Source of the DNA: Leifsonia sp. CL147
GTDB lineage: Bacteria > Actinomycetota > Actinomycetes > Actinomycetales > Microbacteriaceae
DNA length: 64,000 nt
Assembly (NCBI RefSeq): GCF_900114565.1
Contig: NZ_FOTM01000011.1
Coordinates: 1 to 64,000, forward strand
Direction: 5' to 3'
The translations under genes were made by a program, and so were the position numbers. The notes below the pieces were generated by a model. The model was not told the origin of the DNA. It was given only the letters and a program-made list of their open reading frames with translations, and made no database searches. Below, piece by piece: positions 56,762 to 64,000 of the stretch (the first letter of the stretch is position 1; every line of letters starts with the position of its first letter).

Positions 56762-59700
56762 GTGCAGTCCGAGCCTTCGTCCCCTCGCGTCGCCGTGCTC
56801 GGCCCGGTGCTGGTCGAGGACCGCACCGGCGCGCTGACGGAGCCGGCCGGCGCCCTCGGCAAGAGCCTGATCGTCGCGCTGGTCCTCGCCCGCGGCGCCG
56901 CCAGCGTCCCGTCGCTGGTCGACGACCTGTGGGATGACGCCCCGCCGCGACAGGAACGCGCCGCTCTGCAGACGCTCGTCTCCCGCGTCCGCACCACGAC
57001 CGCCGACGGCCTGCTGGAGTCGACACCGAGCGGCTACGCGCTGGCCGTCCCTCCCGAGCAGACCGATCTCGGCCGAGCGCGGCATGCCCTCGACCGGGCG
57101 GAGACCGCCCTCCTCGACGGCGACCCGGCCTCCGCTGCCGCCGAGGCGACGGCAGCGCTCGCGCTCTGGCGTGGCGAACCCGGCGCCGAGCTCGGCGGGA
57201 CCCCCCTCGCCGGCGAACTGCAGCGCACCGCCTCCGCTCTCTACGACGACCTCCTCCTGGCCCGCGCCCGGGCCCGACGCGCCGGCGGCGATCCGTCCGG
57301 TGCGCTCGCCGACCTCCGCCCGCTCGTCGCGTGTCGGCCGCTCGACGAGACCCTGCGCCTGGAGCAGCTGCACGCCCTGGCCGACGCCGGCCGCCGCAGC
57401 GAGGCCCTGCTGGCGTTCGCCGAGCTGAAGGAGGCGCTGCTCGAACGCCTGGGGACCCGTCCCGGCCCCGCCCTCGTCGCCCTGAACGCCGAACTGCTCG
57501 CCGAGGACGTCGCTGACGACGCCGACGACGCCGAACCGCACCCGGACGCCCCGCGCCGGATTCGCATCGGCCTGCGCTCCGCACCCAACACGCTGCTCGG
57601 GCGCGAGTACGACCTCCAGGCCGTCGAGGACCTCATCGCCACCTCCCGCCTCACGACCGTCCTCGGCGCGGGTGGCCTCGGGAAGACCCGTCTCGCGCAG
57701 GAGGTCGGCCACCGCGCCGTCCACACGCCCGCCGTGATCGTGGTCGAGCTGGCGAGCGTCCGCACCGGAGAGGATGTCGAACTCGCCTTCGCCTCGACGC
57801 TCGGCATCCGCGAGGCCCGCGCCGCGCGTCCCGTCGATCCGGGCGCTCGGCTCGACCTGCGCTCGCGCATCCTGGGACTGCTGGCGGAGCGTGAGACGCT
57901 GCTCATCGTCGACAACTGCGAGCACATCGTGGATGCGGCCGCCGCGTACATCCAGGACATCCTGGACTCGACCACCACCGTCCGCGTCCTCGCGACCAGC
58001 CGGGCGCCGCTGTCGATCGGCGCAGAGCACGTCTACCCGCTCGATTCGCTGAAGAGCACCGAGAGCGACACGGAGGCCGACACCGAGACCGACAGCGATG
58101 CCGAGCCCGGCGCGGACAGCGACACCGAGCCCGATGCCGACACGGGCGCCAAGCCCGGCACCGACCCCGGCACCGAGACCCGCCCCCACCGCGACCGCAC
58201 CCGCGCCGCCACCGGGTCACCGCGCGCAGAGTCGCGCTACGGCCCCGCCGTGGCCCTGTTCGTCGACCGCGCCCGCGCCGCCCGCCCCGCCGCCATGCTG
58301 CCCCTGGATGTCGTCGCCCGTCTCTGCGACCGGCTCGACGGACTTCCGCTCGCGATCGAGCTCGCCGCCGCCCGCACCCGGTCCCTCTCGGTGGACGAGA
58401 TCGAACGCAGGCTCGGCAACCGCTTCGCCCTGCTGACCGGCGGCGAGCGCACCGCGCCGGAACGCCACCGCACCCTGTTCGCCGTCATCGAGTGGAGCTG
58501 GAATCTGCTCGCGGCCTCCGAACAGTCGCTGCTGCGCCGGCTCTCCCGCTTCCCCGACGGCTTCAGTGCGGAGGCCGCGGAGGCGGTGGCCGCATCCGGC
58601 ACGGTCTCTGTGCTCGACGACCTCGACGCGCTCGTGACACAGTCTCTGGTGACCGTGAGCGAAGATCCGTCCACCGGGCTGCTGCGGTACCGGATGCTGG
58701 AGACCGTCCGCGAGTTCGGCGACCGCGAGCTGGTCGCTGCGGGCGAAGAGGACGAGGTCTGCGACGGCATGGACGCGTGGGCGATCGCCTTCTGCCGCGA
58801 CGCGCTGTCCACGATGCACGGCCGCACCCAGGTGAGCACCTTCCAGCGGGTGACGGCCGAGCAGGACAACCTCGTGGGGGTGCTCCGGTCCGCCCTCGCC
58901 GGGGTCCGGCGGGACACCGTCGCCGTGGTGTTCGCCGCACTCTCGTACTACTGGTCGCTGCGCAGCGCGCACTCGGAGGTCCTCGGTTTCGGCCCTGCCG
59001 TGATGGATGTGCTGGCCGGCCACGAACCCTCCGCCGAGGTGCGCGATGCGGTCGCCGCCGGCTACACGGTCATCGGGGGCACCTTCCTCTTCATCGACCT
59101 GCGGACCTCGGCGCGCGCCCTCTCCCGCCTGCGCCGGTTGCGCCGCGCCGAGCCGCTGGCCGATCCGCGATTGGATGCGCTGGCCGAGCTCGCCCTCGCG
59201 GCCGGGCACCGGGACACCGGCGTGCGGCTGCTCTCCGAGTTCGCTGCCTCAGCCGATCCGGAGCGGTCCGCGATCGGCAACTTCCTCACGGCGCAGCTGG
59301 AGGAGAACGCCGGCGATCTGGAGGCGTCCCTCGCCTCTGCGACGCGAGCCTGGCAGCAGGCGGGGATCTCCGGGGACGCCTGGTCGATGGCGTCCGCCGC
59401 GCAATCCATCGCCCAGTCGCACAGCCAGCTCGCGCATCCCGCCGAGGCCCTGGAGTGGGCGCAGCGCGCGTACGACCGCATGGCGCTGCTCCAGGCGGAC
59501 GGGGACCTCCGTCAGCTCGACTGGCTGATCGCCATGAACGCGATCTCGGTGGGCGAAACGGCCCGCGCCCGCCGGCTGCTGGAGCGGTACCTCGCCGCCG
59601 AGGTCGACCGCAGGGGCTTCGACTTCGTGGACTACTACGCCATCGGACATGCCGGGATGGCGGAGATCGCGCTCGCGGAGGGCGACCTCGCGCAGTCGGT

Positions 59701-60331
59701 GCGGCTCTACGACGACGCGATCGACGTGTTCGCCGAGGAGAGCGCGTCGAGCAGGATGTCCCTGAGCCCGTGGCGCACCATGATGGGCGCGGCCCGGCTG
59801 GTGGCGCGCCTGCGCGTGCACGCGACCGAGCCCGGGCTCGTGGACTGGGCCGGGACGGATGCGGCGGCCGCGGACCTGCGCATCCGCACGCTCGTCACGT
59901 CGCGGATGAGCCCGCCGAACCTCGACCGGCCCGTCATCGGCTCCTGCCTCGCCGGGTATGCCGCGTGGATGCTCGACCCGCGCACCGCCGAGGCGCGCGG
60001 CTCAGAGAGGCACGGCTCAGAGTGGCACGGCTCAGAGTGGCACGGCACAGAGAGGCACGGCTCAGAGTGGCACGGCTCAGAGGCGCATGGCGCCGAGGCG
60101 CGCGCTTCCGCCGCCGACTGGGTGGAGAGCGGGCTGACGATGTTCGCCCTCGCCGGCCGGGCCAACTCGCGTCAGGACGTGCCCAGCCTGCACCGGGACG
60201 CCATCGCCCTCCCGATCGCCGCCGCGTGGGGCGCGGAGCGACGGGATGCGGCCCTCGCGGCCGTCGCATCCCTCACCCCCGGCGAGGCGGCCACCCGCGG
60301 CCTCGCCCTGCTCTCCGCCGTCCGCACGTAG
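56762..60331 (+). CDS. large BTAD-domain (AfsR/SARP-like) regulator
   Basis: This 1189-residue protein has a winged-helix N-terminus with a bacterial transcriptional activator domain to about residue 255 (SVPSLVDDLWDDAPPRQERA, LQTLVSRVRTTT). A STAND-type ATPase follows (VLGAGGLGKTRLAQEV near 300, LLIVDNCEHIVDAA near 385), then an acidic linker of DTE/DSD/DTG repeats at about 435-485. A helical TPR-like region makes up the rest. Near residue 1080 a pentapeptide SEWHG/SERHG repeats six times, encoded by a 15-bp tandem repeat. Such regulators often control secondary metabolism. Targets are unknown. Confidence 0.9.
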   Translation: MQSEPSSPRVAVLGPVLVEDRTGALTEPAGALGKSLIVALVLARGAASVPSLVDDLWDDAPPRQERAALQTLVSRVRTTTADGLLESTPSGYALAVPPEQTDLGRARHALDRAETALLDGDPASAAAEATAALALWRGEPGAELGGTPLAGELQRTASALYDDLLLARARARRAGGDPSGALADLRPLVACRPLDETLRLEQLHALADAGRRSEALLAFAELKEALLERLGTRPGPALVALNAELLAEDVADDADDAEPHPDAPRRIRIGLRSAPNTLLGREYDLQAVEDLIATSRLTTVLGAGGLGKTRLAQEVGHRAVHTPAVIVVELASVRTGEDVELAFASTLGIREARAARPVDPGARLDLRSRILGLLAERETLLIVDNCEHIVDAAAAYIQDILDSTTTVRVLATSRAPLSIGAEHVYPLDSLKSTESDTEADTETDSDAEPGADSDTEPDADTGAKPGTDPGTETRPHRDRTRAATGSPRAESRYGPAVALFVDRARAARPAAMLPLDVVARLCDRLDGLPLAIELAAARTRSLSVDEIERRLGNRFALLTGGERTAPERHRTLFAVIEWSWNLLAASEQSLLRRLSRFPDGFSAEAAEAVAASGTVSVLDDLDALVTQSLVTVSEDPSTGLLRYRMLETVREFGDRELVAAGEEDEVCDGMDAWAIAFCRDALSTMHGRTQVSTFQRVTAEQDNLVGVLRSALAGVRRDTVAVVFAALSYYWSLRSAHSEVLGFGPAVMDVLAGHEPSAEVRDAVAAGYTVIGGTFLFIDLRTSARALSRLRRLRRAEPLADPRLDALAELALAAGHRDTGVRLLSEFAASADPERSAIGNFLTAQLEENAGDLEASLASATRAWQQAGISGDAWSMASAAQSIAQSHSQLAHPAEALEWAQRAYDRMALLQADGDLRQLDWLIAMNAISVGETARARRLLERYLAAEVDRRGFDFVDYYAIGHAGMAEIALAEGDLAQSVRLYDDAIDVFAEESASSRMSLSPWRTMMGAARLVARLRVHATEPGLVDWAGTDAAAADLRIRTLVTSRMSPPNLDRPVIGSCLAGYAAWMLDPRTAEARGSERHGSEWHGSEWHGTERHGSEWHGSEAHGAEARASAADWVESGLTMFALAGRANSRQDVPSLHRDAIALPIAAAWGAERRDAALAAVASLTPGEAATRGLALLSAVRT
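60000..60090. repeat. 15-bp coding minisatellite in the BTAD regulator
   Basis: GGCTCAGAGTGGCAC and close variants recur six times in frame, giving a His/Trp/Glu-rich segment of about 30 residues. Confidence 0.85.
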
Positions 60332-60348
60332 CCCATCCCGCCGCATTA

Positions 60349-60389
60349 GCAACCACAGTTGACAACGAGCAGTAAGCAACTATAGTTGC
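60349..60389 (+). promoter_or_regulatory. promoter with two palindromic operators
   Basis: TTGACA (60359-60364), a 16-bp spacer and TATAGT (60381-60386) form a near-consensus promoter, 7 nt before the ATG (leaderless). GCAACTATAGTTGC (60376-60389) is a perfect 14-bp palindrome over the -10 box. GCAACCACAGTTGA (60349-60362) is a near-copy over the -35 box. Centre-to-centre spacing is 27 bp. The HTH protein encoded directly downstream is the likely repressor. Confidence 0.75.
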
Positions 60390-60393
60390 TTGC

Positions 60394-60633
60394 ATGAACG
60401 CCGCACCCTTCCCGGACCCTGTCGGAGGCGTCGCCGACGGGCTCGCCGCCGTCGTCGCGCTCCGCGAACTCGCCGACCAGCTCGAGGACGCCGAGGTCGA
60501 GCGAGCCCTCCGCGAGGGGTGGACCTGGACGCAGATCGCCGACGCACTGGGCGTCACACGTCAGGCGGTCCACAAGAAGCACCTGCGCCGCGTCGCCGCC
60601 GCCGGTGTCGAACTGAGGAGACGCAATGTCTGA
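60394..60633 (+). CDS. small HTH DNA-binding protein
   Basis: This 79-residue protein has a helical N-terminus (VADGLAAVVALRELADQLED) and a helix-turn-helix (GWTWTQIADALGVTRQAVHKKH at about 43-63), ending in basic residues. It resembles the small regulators found just before Clp-N-domain genes in actinobacteria. Its own promoter carries two palindromes that fit autoregulation. Its end overlaps the next gene by 8 bp. Confidence 0.8.
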   Translation: MNAAPFPDPVGGVADGLAAVVALRELADQLEDAEVERALREGWTWTQIADALGVTRQAVHKKHLRRVAAAGVELRRRNV

Positions 60634-61138
60634 GATCCCTGCCGGGGCCCCCACCGACGTGCCGGCCCAGCTGCTGCCGCGGGCCTTGCGGCCCATCGTC
60701 ATCCGCTCCGTCACCGAGGCGCAGCTCCGCAACGCGCCCCTGGTCGAGGCGGAGCACCTGCTGCTCGCCCTCTCCCGCGAGAGCAGCGTCCCGATCCGGT
60801 CGGCGCTCGCGAACGCGGGCCTCGACCCGGAAGGGCTGGATGCGGCGCTCGCCGCCGAGCGCGCGGCGAGCCTCCGCGTGGCAGGCGTGACCCCGCCCCC
60901 GGCCGCGCGTCTGACCGCGGCCCCGCGCGTGGCACGGCCGCGCTGGGGGACCTCCGCCCGCGACGTGCTCAGCCGCGCCCACCGGGTCGCGTCGGCGAAC
61001 CGCCGGCGCCAGGGCATGGCCGAGCTCGACCTGCTCACGGCCCTGCTGGGCCTGGAGCTCGGAACGGTCCCCCGCGCCCTGACCATCGCCGACGTGGACC
61101 GCGCCGCGGTGCTCGCCGCAGCGGCGGCCGCCGCCTGA
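60626..61138 (+). CDS. stand-alone ClpC N-domain protein
   Basis: This 170-residue protein has two Clp-N repeats (VTEAQLRNAPLVEAEHLLLALS, then GLDPEGLDAALAAER; later SARDVLSRAHRVASANRRRQ and AELDLLTALLGLELG) and no ATPase domain. Free Clp-N proteins can bind Clp substrates or, as with ClpC inhibitors and decoys, phospho-arginine or cyclic peptides. Overlap with the HTH gene suggests a two-gene stress or drug-response unit. Confidence 0.82.
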   Translation: MSEIPAGAPTDVPAQLLPRALRPIVIRSVTEAQLRNAPLVEAEHLLLALSRESSVPIRSALANAGLDPEGLDAALAAERAASLRVAGVTPPPAARLTAAPRVARPRWGTSARDVLSRAHRVASANRRRQGMAELDLLTALLGLELGTVPRALTIADVDRAAVLAAAAAAA

Positions 61139-61167
61139 CGCACGGCCGCACCGCCGCATCCATCCGC

Positions 61168-61217
61168 TGGTCCCAACACGCCGTCTCGACGCGCGCGATA
61201 ACGGCGTGTCGGGACCA
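61168..61217. terminator. hairpin of family H2 after the Clp-N gene
   Basis: TGGTCCCAACACGCCGT (61168-61184) pairs with ACGGCGTGTCGGGACCA (61201-61217) with one mismatch around a 16-nt loop containing CGCGCGA. The arm core AACACGCCGT and loop motif are shared with 36765-36817. Confidence 0.8.
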
Positions 61218-61272
61218 CTCGATCCACGGCCCTCACTCGCACGGCGGCCGCTTACAGGGTCCGGCTGCCGGT

Positions 61273-61302
61273 GTAAGCGCGACGTAAGCGCCGTGTAAGC
61301 GC
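61273..61302 (+). promoter_or_regulatory. three 11-bp-phased direct repeats upstream of the ABC exporter
   Basis: GTAAGCGC starts at 61273, 61284 and 61295, exactly one helical turn apart. An inverted GTAAGCGGC lies just upstream (about 61248-61256). Direct repeats of 11-bp period are typical of OmpR/PhoB-type winged-helix regulators. They lie 50-80 nt before the exporter start. Confidence 0.55.
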
Positions 61303-61351
61303 GCCTCGGCACGATCGGAGCATCACCCATTCCCACCAGGAAAGGACCACC

Positions 61352-62353
61352 ATGACTCGCAGCTCCGAGTGGGCCGTCGAAGCCCACGGACTCGTCAAGA
61401 CCTTCGGCGACAACCGCGCCGTCGACGGCGTCGACCTCACGGTCCGCGCCGGCGCCGTCTACGGCGTCCTCGGCCCGAACGGCGCCGGCAAGACCACCAC
61501 CATCTCCATGCTCGCCACTCTTCTGAAGCCCGACGCCGGCGAAGCCTTCGTCTTCGGGCACGACATCCGGAGGGAGCAGCAGGTCGTCCGCCAGCTGATC
61601 GGCGTGACCGCCCAGTTCGCCTCCGTCGACGAGACCCTCTCGGCGAACGAGAACCTGATGATCTTCTCCCGGCTCCTGGGCCTCAGCGGCAGCGAGGCGA
61701 AGCGGAAGACCGCCGAACTGCTCGAGGAGTTCGGACTGACGGAGGCGGCCAAGCGTCCGCTGAAGAAGTTCTCGGGCGGGATGCGCCGCCGCCTCGACCT
61801 CGCGGCCAGCCTGATCGCGCAGCCGCCGCTGATCTTCCTCGATGAGCCGACCACAGGCCTCGACCCGCGGACCCGGGCCCAGATGTGGGACACCATCCGG
61901 CGCCTCGTGGCCACCGGCTCCACGGTGCTGCTGACCACGCAGTACCTGGACGAGGCCGACCAGCTCGCCGACCGCATCGCCGTGATCGACCGCGGCCGCG
62001 TCGTCGCCGAGGGAACGGCGGACGAGCTCAAGGCGTCCGTCGGCGAGTCCTCGCTGCAGCTGCGCCTGGCCGACCCGGCAGACCTCGAGGACGCGCGCCG
62101 CGCCATCCGGACGGTCCTCGGTGTGGATGCGGTCGCCTCCCCCGAGGGCTCCCGCATCACCGCGCCGATGCGCAGCGCGGACACGGTCACCGACCTGTTC
62201 GTGACCCTGCGTGAGGCCGGCATCCACCTGTCCGAGATGTCCGTGCAGAAGCCGACGCTCGACGAAGTGTTCCTCACGCTCACCGGCCACGGCGTGGACG
62301 ACGACACCGCGGACCACGCGTCCGCCGACGAAGGAGAGAAGGTCCCCGCATGA
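61352..62353 (+). CDS. DrrA-type ABC exporter ATPase
   Basis: This 333-residue ATPase has Walker A in LGPNGAGKTTTISMLATLL, signature FSGGMRRRLDLAASLI and Walker B LIFLDEPTTGLDP. TTQYLDEADQLADRIAVID has Gln in place of the usual switch His, as in DrrA (daunorubicin resistance) ATPases. The C-terminal domain (about 240-310, SVQKPTLDEVFLTLTGHG) is also DrrA-like. GGAAAGGA precedes the ATG. It overlaps the permease gene by 4 bp, and the pair would export a hydrophobic compound or drug. Confidence 0.93.
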   Translation: MTRSSEWAVEAHGLVKTFGDNRAVDGVDLTVRAGAVYGVLGPNGAGKTTTISMLATLLKPDAGEAFVFGHDIRREQQVVRQLIGVTAQFASVDETLSANENLMIFSRLLGLSGSEAKRKTAELLEEFGLTEAAKRPLKKFSGGMRRRLDLAASLIAQPPLIFLDEPTTGLDPRTRAQMWDTIRRLVATGSTVLLTTQYLDEADQLADRIAVIDRGRVVAEGTADELKASVGESSLQLRLADPADLEDARRAIRTVLGVDAVASPEGSRITAPMRSADTVTDLFVTLREAGIHLSEMSVQKPTLDEVFLTLTGHGVDDDTADHASADEGEKVPA

Positions 62354-63168
62354 CCGCCATCGCCACCATCACCCCTCCCGCCGAGCGGGACCTCAAGAAC
62401 CACGTCAGCCTCAGCCAGACGCTTGCCAACACCGTCACCATGGCGCACCGCGGGCTCCTGAAGATCAAGCGGACGCCCGAACAGCTGATGGATGTGACGC
62501 TCCAGCCGATCATCTTCACCGTCATGTTCGCGCTCCTTTTCGGCGGCGCCATCTCCGGCGACGTGCAGTCGTACCTGCCGGTGCTCATCCCCGGAATCCT
62601 CGTCCAGACGGTCATCACGACGTCCGTCGTCACCGGCGTCCAGCTGCGGGAGGATATGGACAAGGGCGTGTTCGACCGCTTCAAGTCCCTGCCGATCGCG
62701 CGGATCGCACCGCTCTCCGGCGCGTTGCTCGCCGACACCTTGCGCTACGCCATCGCGACGACCATCACCTTCATCGTCGGCATCCTGATGGGCTACCGCC
62801 CTGCCGCCGGTGCGGGCCCGGTGATCCTCGCCGGCCTGCTGGTGATCGTGTGCTCGTGGGCGATCAGCTGGATCTTCGCGTTCTTCGGCGTCATCGCCCG
62901 GACCGCGGGATCCGTCCAGGGAATCTCCTTCCTCGTGCTGTTCCCGCTGACGTTCTTCTCGAACGCCTTCGTGCCCGTGAAGACGATGCCCGACTGGCTC
63001 CAGTCGTTCGTCAACGTCAATCCGGTCTCCCACCTGGTCACGGCGGTTCGCGACCTGGCCGACAGCGCCACGTTCGGCGCGGACGGCTGGATCGCCCTCG
63101 CCGGAGCGGCGGTGATCGTGGCGGTGTTCGCGCCACTGACCGTCCGCGCCTACATGCGGAAGGCCTGA
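62350..63168 (+). CDS. DrrB-type ABC-2 permease
   Basis: This 272-residue membrane protein of the ABC-2 type has six membrane segments. RTPEQLMDVTLQPIIFTVMF, then REDMDKGVFDRFKSLPIARI and FFSNAFVPVKTMPDWLQSFV with NVNPVSHLVTAVRDL are the family signatures. It overlaps the ATPase gene and forms the export channel with it. Confidence 0.93.
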   Translation: MTAIATITPPAERDLKNHVSLSQTLANTVTMAHRGLLKIKRTPEQLMDVTLQPIIFTVMFALLFGGAISGDVQSYLPVLIPGILVQTVITTSVVTGVQLREDMDKGVFDRFKSLPIARIAPLSGALLADTLRYAIATTITFIVGILMGYRPAAGAGPVILAGLLVIVCSWAISWIFAFFGVIARTAGSVQGISFLVLFPLTFFSNAFVPVKTMPDWLQSFVNVNPVSHLVTAVRDLADSATFGADGWIALAGAAVIVAVFAPLTVRAYMRKA

Positions 63169-63194
63169 CCGGGCGAGCGTCCGGTCACCCGGCG

Positions 63195-63231
63195 GCGGCC
63201 GTCGCACCCTGCGGAGGGATGCGGCGGCCGC
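63195..63231 (+). terminator. hairpin after the exporter operon
   Basis: GCGGCCGTCGCA-CCCT and AGGGATGCGGCGGCCGC pair with loop GCGG and small defects. It lies 26 nt after the permease stop and before the sdaA promoter. Confidence 0.6.
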
Positions 63232-63320
63232 TTCACGCGTGCGGCGCCTTGGGGCTCGCTGCTGCAGGATCGCTGCGCGAATGTGCGGGCCCACGCGGAA
63301 ATCCTGCGCTGGAACCGACA

Positions 63321-63326
63321 TACACT
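63321..63326 (+). promoter_or_regulatory. -10 box of leaderless sdaA promoter
   Basis: TACACT ends 6 nt before the GTG at 63333; the intervening GGAGAA is too close to serve as a ribosome binding site. Confidence 0.55.
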
Positions 63327-63332
63327 GGAGAA

Positions 63333-64000
63333 GTGACAGCGTACGTCTCGGCCTTCGACCTGTTCTCGATCGGCATCGGCCCCTCGAGCTCGCACACCGT
63401 CGGCCCCCTCCGCGCGGCGGCCGCGTTCGCTGCACGCCTCGACGCGGACGGGATGCTCGACCGCGTCGACCAGGTCACCTGCACGCTCTACGGATCCCTC
63501 GGATCGACTGGGATCGGCCACGGCACCCCGGACGCCGTCATCGCGGGCCTGGCCGGCCTGCAGCCGGAGACCTGCCGCCCCGACGACGTGCACGGCGCCT
63601 GGTCGCAGCTGCAACCGGGCGCGTCCCTGCTGCTCGCGGGGCGGCGCAGCATCCCGCTCTCGAAGGACGACATCGCGTTCGAGCCGCGGACGCGCCTGCC
63701 GGGCCACCCGAACGCGCTCACGTTGCGGGCGTGGGGCCGGGATGCCGCGGGCGAGCGGTCGCCGCTGCCGCTGCTCGAGGAGACGTACTACTCGATCGGT
63801 GGCGGGTTCATCCGGCGCGACGGCGAGGAGGCCGAGCTGGCGGCGCGCAACGCGCATCCACTCCCCTACGACAGCTCGGAGGAGCTGCTCGCCATCTGCG
63901 ACCGGGACGGCATCCCGATCTGCGAGGTCGCCCGGCGCAACGAGGTCGCACTCCACGGCGAGCAGGCCACGCGGGAACGGCTCGACCTGATCTGGGAGGC
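63333..64000 (+). CDS. sdaA: L-serine ammonia-lyase, N-terminal half (cut by window end)
   Basis: SdaA deaminates L-serine to pyruvate using an Fe-S cluster. The visible 222 residues begin VTAYVSAFDLFSIGIGPSSS HTVGPLRAA, the signature of the beta domain. CTLYGSLGSTGIGHGTPDAV and EETYYSIGGGFI follow. The catalytic cysteines would lie beyond the window. Start at a leaderless GTG. Confidence 0.93.
   Translation, partial: MTAYVSAFDLFSIGIGPSSSHTVGPLRAAAAFAARLDADGMLDRVDQVTCTLYGSLGSTGIGHGTPDAVIAGLAGLQPETCRPDDVHGAWSQLQPGASLLLAGRRSIPLSKDDIAFEPRTRLPGHPNALTLRAWGRDAAGERSPLPLLEETYYSIGGGFIRRDGEEAELAARNAHPLPYDSSEELLAICDRDGIPICEVARRNEVALHGEQATRERLDLIWE

Overview
The window is about 70% G+C with actinobacterial codon use. 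Many start codons sit 6-7 nt downstream of a TANNNT -10 box, meaning leaderless mRNAs. The gene set and the string metG-tatD-rsmA-ispE ... glmU-prs ... rplY-pth-mfd-mazG-hisS point to a member of Actinomycetota, most likely Microbacteriaceae (for example a Leifsonia relative). That taxonomic call is an inference from gene order and protein flavour, not from a search.

Layout. Bases 1-2823 are accessory: the N-terminal end of an IS256-type transposase, then a small YxxxD protein, a WXG/LXG-like polymorphic toxin and two paralogous putative immunity genes. From 2885 to 13075 a leftward housekeeping block holds hisS (with a T-box-like leader), mazG, mfd, an alpha/beta hydrolase, pth and rplY, with rightward nhaA inserted. 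From 13315 to 28112 lies a catabolic insert: a SRPBCC/MarR pair, gntK, then a translationally coupled operon for hexuronate breakdown and sugar uptake (mannonate dehydratase, fructuronate reductase, two TIM-barrel isomerases, a Gfo/Idh/MocA oxidoreductase, two permeases and a binding protein). It is controlled by a divergent LacI regulator whose operator overlaps the promoter, and is completed by uxaC and gnd. The housekeeping backbone resumes with prs-glmU-tRNA-Gln (29304-31840). A second accessory block follows (MarR, a two-domain teichoic-acid-type transferase, an AidB-like dehydrogenase, a lower-G+C pair of small genes, an ABC-F protein and a LuxR-type ATPase). The metG-tatD-rsmA-ispE group lies at 43031-47513. 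The right third (47658-64000) carries an antitoxin/VapC pair, rsmI divergent from a protein mannosyltransferase, a sedolisin peptidase, a YeiH-type membrane protein, metY with a CoA-binding partner, a methyltransferase, a 1189-residue BTAD regulator, a tiny HTH gene coupled to a ClpC-N-domain gene, a DrrAB-type ABC exporter and the start of sdaA.

The most unusual content is in the intergenic DNA. A 17-bp palindrome (ACATTCGT-C-ACGAATGT) recurs 15 times at three loci, always on a 40-bp period, although the 23-bp spacers differ between loci. Two long hairpins (28136-28211 and 55803-55881) are homologous to each other, and two shorter ones (36765-36817 and 61168-61217) form a second family. Two purine-rich tandem arrays (11377-11744 and 29040-29240) lie 3' of pth and prs. 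Several genes also carry in-frame 15-18 bp tandem repeats. None of these non-coding families has an obvious known counterpart from inspection, so the claim that they are undescribed needs a database search.
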